Part shown: positions 7,283 to 16,935 of the stretch, one piece after another
How the letters are laid out: each line of letters starts with the position of its first letter
How positions within the stretch are numbered: position 1 is the stretch's first letter
Assembly (NCBI RefSeq): GCF_014203115.1
Contig: NZ_JACHIJ010000003.1
Location: forward strand, 434,001 to 498,000
From: Afipia massiliensis
GTDB lineage: Bacteria > Pseudomonadota > Alphaproteobacteria > Rhizobiales > Xanthobacteraceae
Direction: 5' to 3'
Length of the DNA: 64,000 nt
Program-made: the position numbers and the translations under genes
The notes under the pieces: model-generated
Databases searched by the model: none
What the model saw: the letters and a program-made list of their open reading frames with translations, nothing else
What the model was told of the DNA's origin: nothing

Positions 7283-9427
7283 ATGGGGCGAGCGATGGAC
7301 AGAACGAAGGGTGGCGTTCCGCTGTTGTCGCTCGATGCTGTTGTCATCGACACCGAAACCACCGGGCTGGATCCCCGCAAGGCGCGGGTGGTCGACCTTG
7401 CTGCGGCGCGCCTTTCCGGCGGCAAGCTGCTGATCGACCACTCATTCCGGCAACTGTTGCGGCCAGGCAGTGAGTCAATTCCCGTAACGGCGACGCGAAT
7501 TCACGGTATCGACGATGCCGCGGTCGCTGAATCGCCTCCGTTCGTGGATGTTTGGTCACGGTTCAAAGCATTGCTCGATCAGAAAGTGGTCATTGGGCAC
7601 ACGATCGGCTTTGATCTCGCGGTCCTGAAGCGTGAATGCGATCTGGCGGGATTGCAATGGTCCCGTCCACGAACGCTCGACACCAGGTTGCTGGCGGAGA
7701 TTGTTGCTCCCGAACTGGCCGGATACTCGCTGGAGAAACTCGCGGCGTGGCTCGATATCGATGCGGTGGACCGGCATTCCGCATTGGGCGACGCCGTCGC
7801 CACGGCGCGCATATTCCTGGCGCTGGTCCCAAAGCTGCGTGAGTGCGGCATCCGCACGGTCGCTGAAGCCGAGCGGGCCTGCGGCGCGCTCTCCCGGCAA
7901 CTCGATCATGAGGCGCGGATTGGCTGGATCGAGGCCGTCGAAGCTCCGGCCCGCATCGACGCGGAGCAGGTGAAGCGTGTCGATAGCTATCCTTACCGGC
8001 ACCGCAACCGCGACATCATGCGAACGCCGCCGCTGTTCGTCGCGACAAATGCAACGGTCAGCGACGCCCTGGCCCGGATGATGCGGGAAAACGTATCGTC
8101 TCTCTATGTCAGCGATCCGGAAACAGGCATGGACGGCGTCAAGGCGGCCGAGGCCGGAGTCATCACCGAACGCGATGTGTTGCGCGCGATTGACGGTCTT
8201 GGAGCGGGCGCACTCGAATTGCCGGTAAGCCGCATCATGAGCTGGCCGCTCGTGTCAGTCGCGGCCGACGCATTCGTCTACCGCGCCATCGGGCGAATGA
8301 GTCGCCTCAATACCCGCCATCTTGGTGTTGTCGATGAAACAGGCCGCGTAGTCGGAGCCTTGTCTGCGCGGGATCTGCTGCGCCCGCAGGCCGCGGAGGG
8401 GATCTTGCTCGGCGATGAGATCGATGCCGCGCCGGACGCGCGCGCCCTGTCTGCCGCATGGGGAAAGCTCCCGCCCTTGGCGGAATCGCTGTTGGGGGAG
8501 GGGCTGTCCGGCCGCGACGTTGCCAAGGTGATCTCCAGCGAACTCTGTGCGCTGTCCCGTCAGGCCGCGGTGATCGCCGAGGGTCTTATGCGGGAAGGTG
8601 GCCAGGGTGGCCCGCCATCGCCCTACGCTCTGGTCGTGCTTGGGTCGGCCGGGCGAGGCGAAAGCCTGCTGGCGATGGACCAGGACAATGCCGTGATTTT
8701 CGAGCGAGGCGAGCCGGGGGGCACCGAAGATCGCTGGTTCGCAGCGTTCGGGGCGCATGTCGCGGATCTCCTGCATGAGGCCGGCGTGCCCTATTGCAAG
8801 GGTGGCGTGATGGCAAGAAATGAAGCCTGGCGCGGCTCAATTGCGACATGGCGGAATCGCATCGATCACTGGATCAGTCGTTCAAATCCCAGCGATCTGT
8901 TGTCCGTCGATATTTTTTTCGATTTGCGCGCGGTACACGGCGATGGAGGTCTTGCTCTTGCCGTGCGGCGGGCGGCATTCGATGCCGCCGTGGGGCAGGT
9001 CGCTTTCGCCAAGCTTCTGGTCGAAGGCATTGACACTCCCGCGAGTCTGAAATTCCTGGGCGGAATCCGCACCGAGGCTGGCCGTATCGACCTCAAGAGG
9101 GCCGGGCTGTTTGGTCTTGTGGCCGCTGCGCGCGCCTTGGCCATCCGATACGGTATCGAGGCTCGATCAACGCCAGCGCGGCTGGCGGGCATCAAGGCGT
9201 GCACCAACGCCAGCGAATCCGACATCGATGCACTTGAAGAAGCTCATGGCGTCTTTCTCGACTTGATCCTTGCTCAGCAGATCGATGATGTGCACCACGG
9301 AATGCCCCCCTCCAACGCCGTCGCGATCAAGCAACTGACGGCCCGCGAATATCACCGGCTGCGCGCGGGGCTCGAAGCAGTCACAGCTATAGATGTCCTG
9401 ACCCGGGATCTGCTGTTCAATGACTGA
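7283..9427 (+). CDS. Fusion of DEDDh exonuclease, CBS pair and DUF294 nucleotidyltransferase
   Basis: Product of 714 residues with three parts. Residues ~17-185 are a DnaQ-type 3'-5' exonuclease: DTETTG (D23, E25), GHTIGFDL and RHSALGDA supply the DEDDh residues. Residues ~245-370 are two CBS repeats, usual binders of adenine nucleotides. Residues ~400-710 are DUF294 plus its C-terminal domain, a GlnD-like nucleotidyltransferase with GSAGRGES and the DQDN metal-binding pair near 467. Such proteins are commonly found beside VC_2705-type symporters, and here it is divergent from one. A signalling role in carboxylate uptake is inferred. An alternative ATG lies at 7295. Confidence 0.85.
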   Translation: MGRAMDRTKGGVPLLSLDAVVIDTETTGLDPRKARVVDLAAARLSGGKLLIDHSFRQLLRPGSESIPVTATRIHGIDDAAVAESPPFVDVWSRFKALLDQKVVIGHTIGFDLAVLKRECDLAGLQWSRPRTLDTRLLAEIVAPELAGYSLEKLAAWLDIDAVDRHSALGDAVATARIFLALVPKLRECGIRTVAEAERACGALSRQLDHEARIGWIEAVEAPARIDAEQVKRVDSYPYRHRNRDIMRTPPLFVATNATVSDALARMMRENVSSLYVSDPETGMDGVKAAEAGVITERDVLRAIDGLGAGALELPVSRIMSWPLVSVAADAFVYRAIGRMSRLNTRHLGVVDETGRVVGALSARDLLRPQAAEGILLGDEIDAAPDARALSAAWGKLPPLAESLLGEGLSGRDVAKVISSELCALSRQAAVIAEGLMREGGQGGPPSPYALVVLGSAGRGESLLAMDQDNAVIFERGEPGGTEDRWFAAFGAHVADLLHEAGVPYCKGGVMARNEAWRGSIATWRNRIDHWISRSNPSDLLSVDIFFDLRAVHGDGGLALAVRRAAFDAAVGQVAFAKLLVEGIDTPASLKFLGGIRTEAGRIDLKRAGLFGLVAAARALAIRYGIEARSTPARLAGIKACTNASESDIDALEEAHGVFLDLILAQQIDDVHHGMPPSNAVAIKQLTAREYHRLRAGLEAVTAIDVLTRDLLFND

Positions 9428-9674
9428 TGTGACGTGGGCGTTCCATCCGGAGACCGATCCGCGTATTGCGATTCAGTTGAGAAGGACGCGGTTTCTCTTT
9501 CTGGACAAAGGGATAAAAGGCCGTGAATCTGGATATTGCAATGCACGATCCCGGTGACGTACCATTCGAGACATGCCAATAAGCTGCCTTGCAAGACTCT
9601 CCGGGCCAGTGAACACTTGATCTGCCTCAGCCGTCAGTTCACTCAGACCCATCAGCGACGTTCGTATCGGATAA

Positions 9675-10349
9675 ATGACCTCAGTCTCCAGCACACGTCT
9701 CGTCGTTGCCGACGATCACCCGCTTTTTCGCGACGCCTTGCGACAGGCCATCGCGACCGTCGTCGCGACCGCCCGGATCGATGAGGCCGGATCGTTCGAG
9801 GAACTGACGGCGCTGCTCGATCGCGAACCCGACGTGGACCTGATCCTGCTCGACCTGTCGATGCCGGGGATCAGCGGCTTTTCCGGGCTGATCTACCTGC
9901 GCGCGCAGTTTCCGGCGATTCCGGTGGTGATCGTGTCCGCCAGCGACGACGCCGGGACCATCCGCCGCTCGATGGATTTCGGAGCATCGGGTTTCATCCC
10001 GAAACGGTTCGGCGTCGAGACCCTGCGCGAGGCCATCGGCAAGGTCATGAACGGCGATGTCTGGGTGCCGGCCGACGTCGATCTCTCCGTGGCGGGCGAT
10101 CCCGACATGACCAGACTGCGCGATCGACTGGTGACCCTGACACCGCAGCAGGTCCGGGTGCTGATGATGCTGTCCGAAGGTCTGCTCAACAAACAGATCG
10201 CCTACGAACTCGGGGTCTCCGAAGCCACCATCAAGGCGCATGTTTCCGCCATCCTGCAGAAGCTCGGCGTCGAAAGCCGGACGCAGGCAGTCATCGCCGC
10301 CGCCAAGATCGCAGGCGGAGAATGGAAACAGTCCGACACGGCGAAGTAG
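9675..10349 (+). CDS. LuxR-type (NarL/FixJ) response regulator
   Basis: Product of 224 residues. The N-terminal receiver has DDH near residue 13-15, the phosphorylatable Asp at position 60 (LILLDLSMPG) and a conserved SA turn. The C-terminal LuxR helix-turn-helix spans ~155-210 (LTPQQVRVLMMLSEG, then LNKQIAYELGVSEATIKAHV). The receiver lacks the usual KP pair, having IPKRFG instead, as seen in some NarL-like proteins. It probably partners the NahK-like hybrid kinase convergent to it two genes away. Confidence 0.88.
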   Translation: MTSVSSTRLVVADDHPLFRDALRQAIATVVATARIDEAGSFEELTALLDREPDVDLILLDLSMPGISGFSGLIYLRAQFPAIPVVIVSASDDAGTIRRSMDFGASGFIPKRFGVETLREAIGKVMNGDVWVPADVDLSVAGDPDMTRLRDRLVTLTPQQVRVLMMLSEGLLNKQIAYELGVSEATIKAHVSAILQKLGVESRTQAVIAAAKIAGGEWKQSDTAK

Positions 10350-10411
10350 CGGCGTGGCTAGCCGCTCTGTGTCAGCGACGCGCAAAGCAATTCAATTGAA
10401 GGCAATCGATC

Positions 10412-11059
10412 ATGGTTGAGGCAGTGATTTGGGATTTTGGCGGGGTGCTCACGACCTCGCCGTTCGAGGCCTTCGCGCGGTTTGAGAAGGAGCGCGGCCT
10501 TCCCGCCGATATCATCCGGCGCACCAACGCCGCGAACCACTTCGAGAATGCATGGGCGAAGTTCGAACGCGCCGAAGTGGATCTCGAAACCTTCGACGTG
10601 CTGTTCGCCGCCGAATCGCTGGCGCTCGGCGCCGAGGTGCGGGGACGCGATGTCGTCCCGCTGCTGTCGGGCGATCCGCGTCCGGAGATGGTCGAGGCGC
10701 TCCGGCGTGTGAAGCAGCACTTCAAGACCGGCTGCATCACCAACAATCTTCCCGCCAACGCCATCGGTAGTTCCGGTGGCCGTGCGCTTTACGTCGCGGA
10801 AACGATGGCGCTGTTCGATCATGTCATCGAGTCGGCAAAAATCGGTCTGCGCAAGCCCGATCCGCGGATCTATCGGATGATGGCTGATGCGCTCGGCGTC
10901 GATCCGAAGAACTGCGTCTATCTTGACGATCTCGGCGTCAACCTGAAGCCCGCGCGCGAGATGGGCATGACCACCATCAAGGTGATCGACGGACCTCAGG
11001 CCATCGCAGAACTCGAAGCCGCCACCGGCCTGACGCTGAGCGGCCACGCGCACGCCTGA
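10412..11059 (+). CDS. HAD-family hydrolase (HAD-IA phosphatase)
   Basis: Product of 215 residues. Motif I is WDFGGVLT (D8, with Gly replacing the second Asp of DxD), motif II is ITNN, motif III is the Lys in IGLRKPDPRIY, and motif IV is YLDDLGVN. The start of the cap domain resembles the N-terminal phosphatase domain of soluble epoxide hydrolases. Loss of the second Asp is common in this subgroup. Substrate unknown. It lies 62 nt after the response regulator on the same strand. Confidence 0.85.
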   Translation: MVEAVIWDFGGVLTTSPFEAFARFEKERGLPADIIRRTNAANHFENAWAKFERAEVDLETFDVLFAAESLALGAEVRGRDVVPLLSGDPRPEMVEALRRVKQHFKTGCITNNLPANAIGSSGGRALYVAETMALFDHVIESAKIGLRKPDPRIYRMMADALGVDPKNCVYLDDLGVNLKPAREMGMTTIKVIDGPQAIAELEAATGLTLSGHAHA

Positions 11060-11088
11060 GCACCGCCGGAGCGCGCTCCCAACGGAAA

Positions 11089-14000
11089 CTACTCCGCCGC
11101 CGCCACTATCTGCTGCGCCCGCCACTGCCCGAGCAGTGCGCGCAGCGCCGCCGGCTTGAGCGGCTTGTTGAGCACCACGATTCCATCCTCACGCGCGGCG
11201 TCGCGGACGTGCGGGCTGCGGTCGGCGGTGATCAGGATCGCGGGAATTCCCTCGCCAAATCGCTGCCGGATGTCACGGATCGCCGCGATGCCGTTGCCGC
11301 GATCGAGGTGATAGTCGACCAGGAGGCCGGTCACGCGCTCGTCGGTTGCCGCGATTGCTTCCGCGGCCGCCACCGGATCGACGGCGGCGATGACCTTGGC
11401 ATCCCAGCCGGTCAGCAACGTCTTCATGCCGTCGAGAATGGCGCGGTCGTTCTCGATGCAGACGATGAGGGTGCCGCTCATGGGCGCCTTCGAAGAGATG
11501 TTCGCGCCGGTCAGCGCCCCCGTATGCGTCACGGTCTTGGCGATCGGCATCGTCACAGTGAAATGTGAACCGCCACTAAGGTTCGACCCAACCACGATGC
11601 CGTGGTTCAGCACGCGCGCGAGCCGTTCCACGATCGACAGTCCGAGCCCCAGTCCGCGTGCGATCCGCGCGCCCTGATCGAGCCGGTGGAATTCCTTGAA
11701 AATTTCCGTGCGCTTCGGGACCGGGATTCCGACCCCGGTATCGTAGATTCCGATCTCGAGGGATTTTCCCTTGCGGCGGCAGCCGACCAGGACGCGGCCC
11801 TTCGGCGTGTACTTGATGGCGTTCGAAATCAGGTTTTGCAGCAGACGCCGCAACAGCACGCGATCCGAGGACACCGGCAGCGAGCACGGCACGAACGTCA
11901 GCTGGAGCTTCCGCGCCTTTGCGATCGGCGCGAACTCCACTTCCAGCGAGCGCATCAGGTCGCTCATGCGGAAGCTGGAGATCGATGGCGTCATCGCGCC
12001 GGAATCCAGCCGCGAGATATCGAGCAGCGCGCCGAGAATTTCCTCGATGGCTTCCAGCGAGTCGTCGATGTTGCCGACCAGGCGGGCATCTTCGCCGCCG
12101 TCCTGCCGTTCCACCAGGCTGGTAACATAGAGACGTGCCGCGTTGAGCGGCTGCAGGATGTCGTGGCTCGCCGCCGCGAGGAAGCGGGTCTTGGAAATGT
12201 TGGCTTCTTCGGCGGTGCTCTTGGCCAGCGCAAGCTCGCTGTTGAGCCGGGTGAGCTGTTCGGTGCGCTCACGGACGCGCTTCTCGAGCGTGGCGTTGGC
12301 GCGCTCCAGTGCTTCCGCCGCCTCGAAGCTCGGTGTAATGTCGGAAAACGTGATGACCAGCGCGCCGCCCGGCATGCGGTTGGCGCGAACCTCGACAACC
12401 ATATTGCGATCGGCCAGCCGCTCCAGATAGGGCTCGCCCTCGGTGGTGTAGGCGGCAAGCCGTCGCTGCAGGGCGGCCGGATCGGTGTCCGGATCTGACT
12501 GTCCGTTGCTGCCGATGAATTCGAGAATCTCGACCAGCGGAATGCCGATCTGTGAGTATTGCGCCGGCAGGTCGAGAATCTCGCCGAACTGCTGGTTCGA
12601 GGTAATGAGCTGAAGCTCCGGATTGAACACCGCGATGCCCTGGCGAACGTGATTGAGCGCGGTCTGCAGCATCTCGCGGTTGAAATGCAGCGCGGTGTGC
12701 GCATCGTCGAGTAGTTTCAGCGCCGCCTTGGCGGACACCGCGCGCTTGCGCAGCAACAGCGACAGCACGAGGCGGGAGGAGGCCGCGCCGATCGATGAGG
12801 CGATCAGGTGTTCGGCGTGGCGCAGCAGGCGGAAATCGGCGGGAGCCGCGCGATCGATATTGATGTGATGGGTCGCGGCGAAGGTTTCGAACGACACCTG
12901 CGCGCGCTCGGGGCCGAGATATTGTGCGACGGTGCTGAGCAGATCCTGCACCGTCACTGTCGTGCGCCAGCGCCTGAAATTCGGCGCGATCGGCGCCAGT
13001 TCGCTCGGCACGAACAGGTCGGCTTGAACCCGTTCGATCGATGTCGGCTGGCGCAGCAGCGACAGCACGATGTAGGTCAAGAGGTTGAGTGAAAGGCTCC
13101 AGAATACGCCGTGAATCAGCGGCGCCATTTCGGTGCCGAGCAGCGCGCGGGGCCGCAGTGCGGCGATGCCGAACAGTCCTTCTTTCAGCCAGACCGCGCC
13201 GCGCGGATCGACCTCGGCGAAGCTTGGCAGAAACAGCGTGTAGGCCCACACCGCGAAGCCGATCAGCATGCCGCCCATCGCGCCGCGCGCGGTCGCGCGC
13301 CGCCAGAACAGTCCGCCGAAAAATGCCGGCGCGAGCTGCGCGACGGCGGCGAATGACAGCAGGCCGATGGCGGCGAGCTGCGCATTCCCCAGCGCGTGAT
13401 AATACAAATAGGCCATCGCCATGATGACGAAGATCGCAACGCGCCGGACCTTGAGCAGAAAGCCGCCGAAGTTCGCCTTGCCGTCCTGCGACGACCGCTT
13501 CCGTTTCAGCGCCAGCGGCATAATGATGTCGTTCGACACCATGATGGCGAGCGCCACGCATTCCACGATCACCATGGCGGTGGCGGCGGACAGGCCGCCG
13601 ATAAACACGATCACGCTGAGCGACGTTGCCTTGGCCTGGATCGGCAACGCCAGCACGTACATGTCGCTGTCCGATGCGCCGAACGGGAAGGTGACAAGGC
13701 CGGCGATGGCGATCGGGATCACGAACAGGTTGATCGCAATCAGATAGAGCGGGAACAGCCAGCGCGCGCGGCGCACCTCGGCTTCGGTCGAATTCTCGAC
13801 GACGCTGACGTGGAACTGTCGCGGCAGCAACATGATCGCCAGAAACGACAGCAGCGTCATGGCGAGGAAATTGCCGATCGACGGCGTGGCCTCGATGGCG
13901 CGCACCGCCTCCGGCGTCTTCATGGCGCGTTCGATCAGTTCGGTCGGCCCGAACATGAAAAACGTGACGAACACGCCGGCGGCGATGAACGCTACTAGCT

Positions 14001-14601
14001 TGACCAGCGATTCCGTCGCGACCGCCAGCATCAGGCCGTGCTGGTGTTCGGTGGCGTCGGTCTGACGCGTGCCGAACAGCACCGCGAAGGCGGCGAGGGT
14101 GATGGTGACGATGAAGGCGATGTCGCCGATGTAGGGAATGCTGGAGACGTCCTGATCCTGATTGAGGATGGTTTCCAGCGATGATGCGACGGCCTTCAAT
14201 TGAAGCGCGATGTAGGGCACCGAGCCGATGATGGCGATGGCGGCAGCGGTGGCGGCGACGGCCTGGCTCTTGCCGTAACGCGCGGCGATGAAGTCGGCGA
14301 TCGAGGTGATGTTCTGTGATTTCGCCAGTTGAATGACGCGCATCAACAGCGGCGTGCAGAATGCGATCATCAGGATCGGGCCGACATAGATCGCGAGAAA
14401 CTCGACGCTGGTCCGCGTCGCAAGCCCGACCGAGCCGAAGAACGTCCAGGACGTGCAGTAGATCGCGAGCGACAGCGGATAGATGATAGTGCCGAGGCGG
14501 CCGCGCTGAGCCTGCGTCAGCCGCTCGCCGTAGCTCGCGACGACGAACAGAAGGCCGATGTAGCCGAACGCGGCTGCGATCACGCCCCAGTCATGCAGCA
14601 T
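11089..14601 (-). CDS. NahK-type hybrid histidine kinase with N-terminal transporter domain
   Basis: Product of 1170 residues. Residues ~1-515 form a sodium:solute symporter-like module with about 13 membrane helices. A PAS-like domain follows at ~640-760, then a coiled coil, a HisKA domain with the phospho-acceptor His at ~813 (AASHDILQPLN), a HATPase with N, G1 and G2 boxes (NLISNAIKYT, DTGVGIP, GLGLGLS), and a C-terminal receiver with Asp at ~1096 (LLVDYHLD). CbrA, NahK and ErcS-like sensors share this plan and may sense a solute while binding or moving it. Response regulators sit on both sides (9675 and 14839), so it is the likely partner of at least one. Confidence 0.9.
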   Translation of the reverse strand: MLHDWGVIAAAFGYIGLLFVVASYGERLTQAQRGRLGTIIYPLSLAIYCTSWTFFGSVGLATRTSVEFLAIYVGPILMIAFCTPLLMRVIQLAKSQNITSIADFIAARYGKSQAVAATAAAIAIIGSVPYIALQLKAVASSLETILNQDQDVSSIPYIGDIAFIVTITLAAFAVLFGTRQTDATEHQHGLMLAVATESLVKLVAFIAAGVFVTFFMFGPTELIERAMKTPEAVRAIEATPSIGNFLAMTLLSFLAIMLLPRQFHVSVVENSTEAEVRRARWLFPLYLIAINLFVIPIAIAGLVTFPFGASDSDMYVLALPIQAKATSLSVIVFIGGLSAATAMVIVECVALAIMVSNDIIMPLALKRKRSSQDGKANFGGFLLKVRRVAIFVIMAMAYLYYHALGNAQLAAIGLLSFAAVAQLAPAFFGGLFWRRATARGAMGGMLIGFAVWAYTLFLPSFAEVDPRGAVWLKEGLFGIAALRPRALLGTEMAPLIHGVFWSLSLNLLTYIVLSLLRQPTSIERVQADLFVPSELAPIAPNFRRWRTTVTVQDLLSTVAQYLGPERAQVSFETFAATHHINIDRAAPADFRLLRHAEHLIASSIGAASSRLVLSLLLRKRAVSAKAALKLLDDAHTALHFNREMLQTALNHVRQGIAVFNPELQLITSNQQFGEILDLPAQYSQIGIPLVEILEFIGSNGQSDPDTDPAALQRRLAAYTTEGEPYLERLADRNMVVEVRANRMPGGALVITFSDITPSFEAAEALERANATLEKRVRERTEQLTRLNSELALAKSTAEEANISKTRFLAAASHDILQPLNAARLYVTSLVERQDGGEDARLVGNIDDSLEAIEEILGALLDISRLDSGAMTPSISSFRMSDLMRSLEVEFAPIAKARKLQLTFVPCSLPVSSDRVLLRRLLQNLISNAIKYTPKGRVLVGCRRKGKSLEIGIYDTGVGIPVPKRTEIFKEFHRLDQGARIARGLGLGLSIVERLARVLNHGIVVGSNLSGGSHFTVTMPIAKTVTHTGALTGANISSKAPMSGTLIVCIENDRAILDGMKTLLTGWDAKVIAAVDPVAAAEAIAATDERVTGLLVDYHLDRGNGIAAIRDIRQRFGEGIPAILITADRSPHVRDAAREDGIVVLNKPLKPAALRALLGQWRAQQIVAAAE

Positions 14602-14631
14602 CGATAGGGTCCCCGTCGCCTATGTCGTTTG

Positions 14632-14677
14632 GGCATGATCCTCCCGAAAACCGGTTTCCACCTTTCGGGATCATGCC
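14632..14677. repeat. GCATGATC-type palindromic repeat
   Basis: An imperfect palindrome with arms GGCATGATCC and GGATCATGCC around a CCGAAAACCGG-like core. The same arms recur at 31432-31480 in this window. It looks like a dispersed intergenic palindrome of the genome. It lies in the divergent region between the hybrid kinase and the FixJ-like regulator. Confidence 0.6.
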
Positions 14678-14838
14678 TTCGGTCAACGCCCGGCTGCGAC
14701 CTTAGCCCGGTCCGCCGTCAGACGCATCCGGACATCGATCGCGTTTGCCTGGCGAACAAAAATGTTGGCGAGTCAGCCCGAATCAGCATATACACGTAAA
14801 AGTTGCAATACGCACGTAACGCAACAAGGAGCCGGCCG

Positions 14839-15504
14839 ATGGGTCAGATGCTGCCCTTCGTTATGCAGGATGCCCCGGTCGTCGTTGTGGATGACGACCC
14901 TTCCGTTCGTGATGCCCTGCTGCTGCTGCTGAGAATCGACGGGTTTGAGGCGCGGGCGTTTGCAGATGGCGAGTCGTTCTTTGAATCGCTGCAATCCTCC
15001 ACGCCCTCTTGCGTGATCCTCGATCTGCAGCTCCCGGGCCGTTCCGGGCTGGCGGTGCTGAAGCAACTCGCCGATACGCGGTTTGCACCGCCGGTGTTCG
15101 TCATCTCCGGTCAGTCCGATATCGCGATGGCCGTCGCAGCCATGAAGCTCGGCGCTGTGGATTTTCTTGAGAAGCCGTTTTCGGCGGGAGCCATGATCGA
15201 TCGGGTGCGGGAGGCTGTCCTGATCTATCGCGGATCGATGGTCGGGAGGATCGACGGTCTCGCCGACTTCCCGGGCTTTGCGCTTTTGACACGGCGCGAA
15301 CGGGATGTGCTGGCGCAGATCACGCACGGTGCGTCGAACAAGGAAGCGGGACGGCGGCTCGGCATCAGCCCCCGCACCATCGAGGTTCATCGTGCGCGCA
15401 TCATGGACAAGCTGGGTGCGCGCAATGCTGCCGACCTGATGCGGATCGTGTTGTCGCACACGCCGGCACGGCACGCCAAAGCCGTTAGTGTCGGAAGGCC
15501 ATAG
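14839..15504 (+). CDS. FixJ-like response regulator
   Basis: Product of 221 residues. The ATG at 14839 has AAGGAG 8 nt upstream; the frame is open 12 codons further without such a site. The receiver has VDDDPSVRDAL, the phosphorylation Asp at ~62 (CVILDLQLPG) and LEKPF near 112. The C-terminal LuxR-type HTH covers LTRRERDVLAQITHGASNKE and ISPRTIEVHRARIMDKLGA, the FixJ pattern. It is divergent from the NahK-like kinase, with the promoter region and a palindromic repeat between them. Confidence 0.88.
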   Translation: MGQMLPFVMQDAPVVVVDDDPSVRDALLLLLRIDGFEARAFADGESFFESLQSSTPSCVILDLQLPGRSGLAVLKQLADTRFAPPVFVISGQSDIAMAVAAMKLGAVDFLEKPFSAGAMIDRVREAVLIYRGSMVGRIDGLADFPGFALLTRRERDVLAQITHGASNKEAGRRLGISPRTIEVHRARIMDKLGARNAADLMRIVLSHTPARHAKAVSVGRP

Positions 15505-15521
15505 TTTTATTCAGCTGCCAT

Positions 15522-16748
15522 TTATTCAGCCGCCATGGATTTGGCGTGCAGCGGCAGGCCGAGCTGTTCCCAGACCTGGACCAGCGCCTCGGCGAGGCCG
15601 TCGATCAGTGCGTCCTCGTGATACGGCGACGGGGTAATGCGCAGGCGCTCCGTACCCTTGGGCACCGTCGGATAATTGATCGGCTGGATGTAGATGCCGT
15701 GCTGTTCGAGCAGCAGGTCGCATGCCTTCTTGCAGCGCTCCGGGTCGCCTACGAACAGCGGGACGATGTGCGTATCGCTCGACATCACCGGCAGGCCGGC
15801 AGCGATGAGAATGGCCTTGAGCCGCGCGGCGCGGTCTTGATGACGCTCGCGCTCCCATGACGATGATTTCAGATGCTTGATCGCGGCGGTCGCGGCCGAG
15901 CAGATCGCGGGCGGAAGGGCCGTGGTGAAGATGAAGCCCGGCGCGTAGGAGCGCACCGCGTCAACCATCTTGGTGCTGCCGGCGATGTAGCCGCCGAGGC
16001 AGCCGAACGCCTTGGCCAGCGTGCCTTCGAGAATGTCGATCCGGTGCATCACGCCGTCGCGCTCGGCAATGCCGCCGCCGCGCGGGCCGTACATGCCGAC
16101 CGCATGAACTTCGTCGACATAGGTCATCGCACCGTAACGCTCGGCGAGATCGCAGATCTTCGCCAGCGGCGCGACATCGCCATCCATCGAGTACAGGCTT
16201 TCGCAGACGATCATCGTCGGACGGCCCGGATTGGCGCGCAGCAATTCTTCAAGATGCGCGACGTCGTTGTGGCGGAACACGAGGTACTGAGTGCCGGACT
16301 GACGGATGCCCTCGATCATCGAGTTGTGGTTCAGCGCGTCCGACAGGATCAGGCAGTTCGGAATCAGCTTCGCCAGCGTCGCGATGCCGGTCTGGTTGGA
16401 CACATAGCCCGACGTGAAAACCAGCGCCGCTTCCTTGCCGTGCAGATCGGCGAGTTCGCGCTCAAGCTGGATCAGGGAATGGTTGTTTCCGGCGATGTTG
16501 CGGGTGCCGCCGGCGCCAGTGCCGGTGCGGGTCGCGGTTTCGACCATTGCGCCCACGACTTTTGGATGCTGCCCCATGCCGAGATAGTCATTGGAGCACC
16601 ACATCACGATGTTGCGCTGGCCCTTCGGGGAGTGCCAGATCGCGTGCGGAAACCGCCCGGCGATCCGCTCCAGATCCGCGAAAACGCGGTAGCGCCGCTC
16701 GTCATGAAGCCGCCCGAGGGCATCGCCGAAGAACTTGTTGTAATCCAT
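15522..16748 (-). CDS. hemA: 5-aminolevulinate synthase
   Basis: Product of 408 residues that condenses glycine and succinyl-CoA to 5-aminolevulinate with PLP, the first step of heme synthesis in alphaproteobacteria. Recognisable elements are [38 protein letters not shown] and the PLP-binding Lys of [12 protein letters not shown] (~246). The length fits the family (about 400-410). ATG at 16748 is used, since the codon before it is GTG and AGGG lies 8 nt upstream. An FNR/FixK-like box upstream suggests oxygen control. Confidence 0.96.
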   Translation of the reverse strand: MDYNKFFGDALGRLHDERRYRVFADLERIAGRFPHAIWHSPKGQRNIVMWCSNDYLGMGQHPKVVGAMVETATRTGTGAGGTRNIAGNNHSLIQLERELADLHGKEAALVFTSGYVSNQTGIATLAKLIPNCLILSDALNHNSMIEGIRQSGTQYLVFRHNDVAHLEELLRANPGRPTMIVCESLYSMDGDVAPLAKICDLAERYGAMTYVDEVHAVGMYGPRGGGIAERDGVMHRIDILEGTLAKAFGCLGGYIAGSTKMVDAVRSYAPGFIFTTALPPAICSAATAAIKHLKSSSWERERHQDRAARLKAILIAAGLPVMSSDTHIVPLFVGDPERCKKACDLLLEQHGIYIQPINYPTVPKGTERLRITPSPYHEDALIDGLAEALVQVWEQLGLPLHAKSMAAE

Positions 16749-16881
16749 CACAAAAACCCTGGATGGGGACCCGAATTACGGCAGCCGGGCCAAGGGCCTT
16801 CTGCCGTGCACGAGGTCTTTTTAGAGCTTTTCCAGCTTTGATGTCGAGGCCGTTTTCGCCGGGCTCATATGCGGCAAAAAC

Positions 16882-16895
16882 TTGATCCAGATCAT
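16882..16895. promoter_or_regulatory. FNR/FixK-type box upstream of hemA
   Basis: The top strand reads TTGATCCAGATCAT, matching the palindrome TTGAT-N4-ATCAA at nine of ten conserved positions. It lies about 134-147 nt before the hemA start, a distance that fits an activator site with a moderate leader. Oxygen control of hemA is known in Bradyrhizobium; the site itself is read from sequence. A Crp/Fnr family gene lies at 49608-50294, but nothing here shows that it acts on this site. Confidence 0.55.
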
Positions 16896-16935
16896 CTCGG
16901 GATCAATTCCGCTCAATCAGCGTATTCGGGTTCAG

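Noticed and set aside
9420-9554. A 44-codon frame overlapping the end of the exonuclease-CBS gene
   Set aside because: It has an ATGA-like overlap but no ribosome site and no recognisable sequence; not reliable enough.
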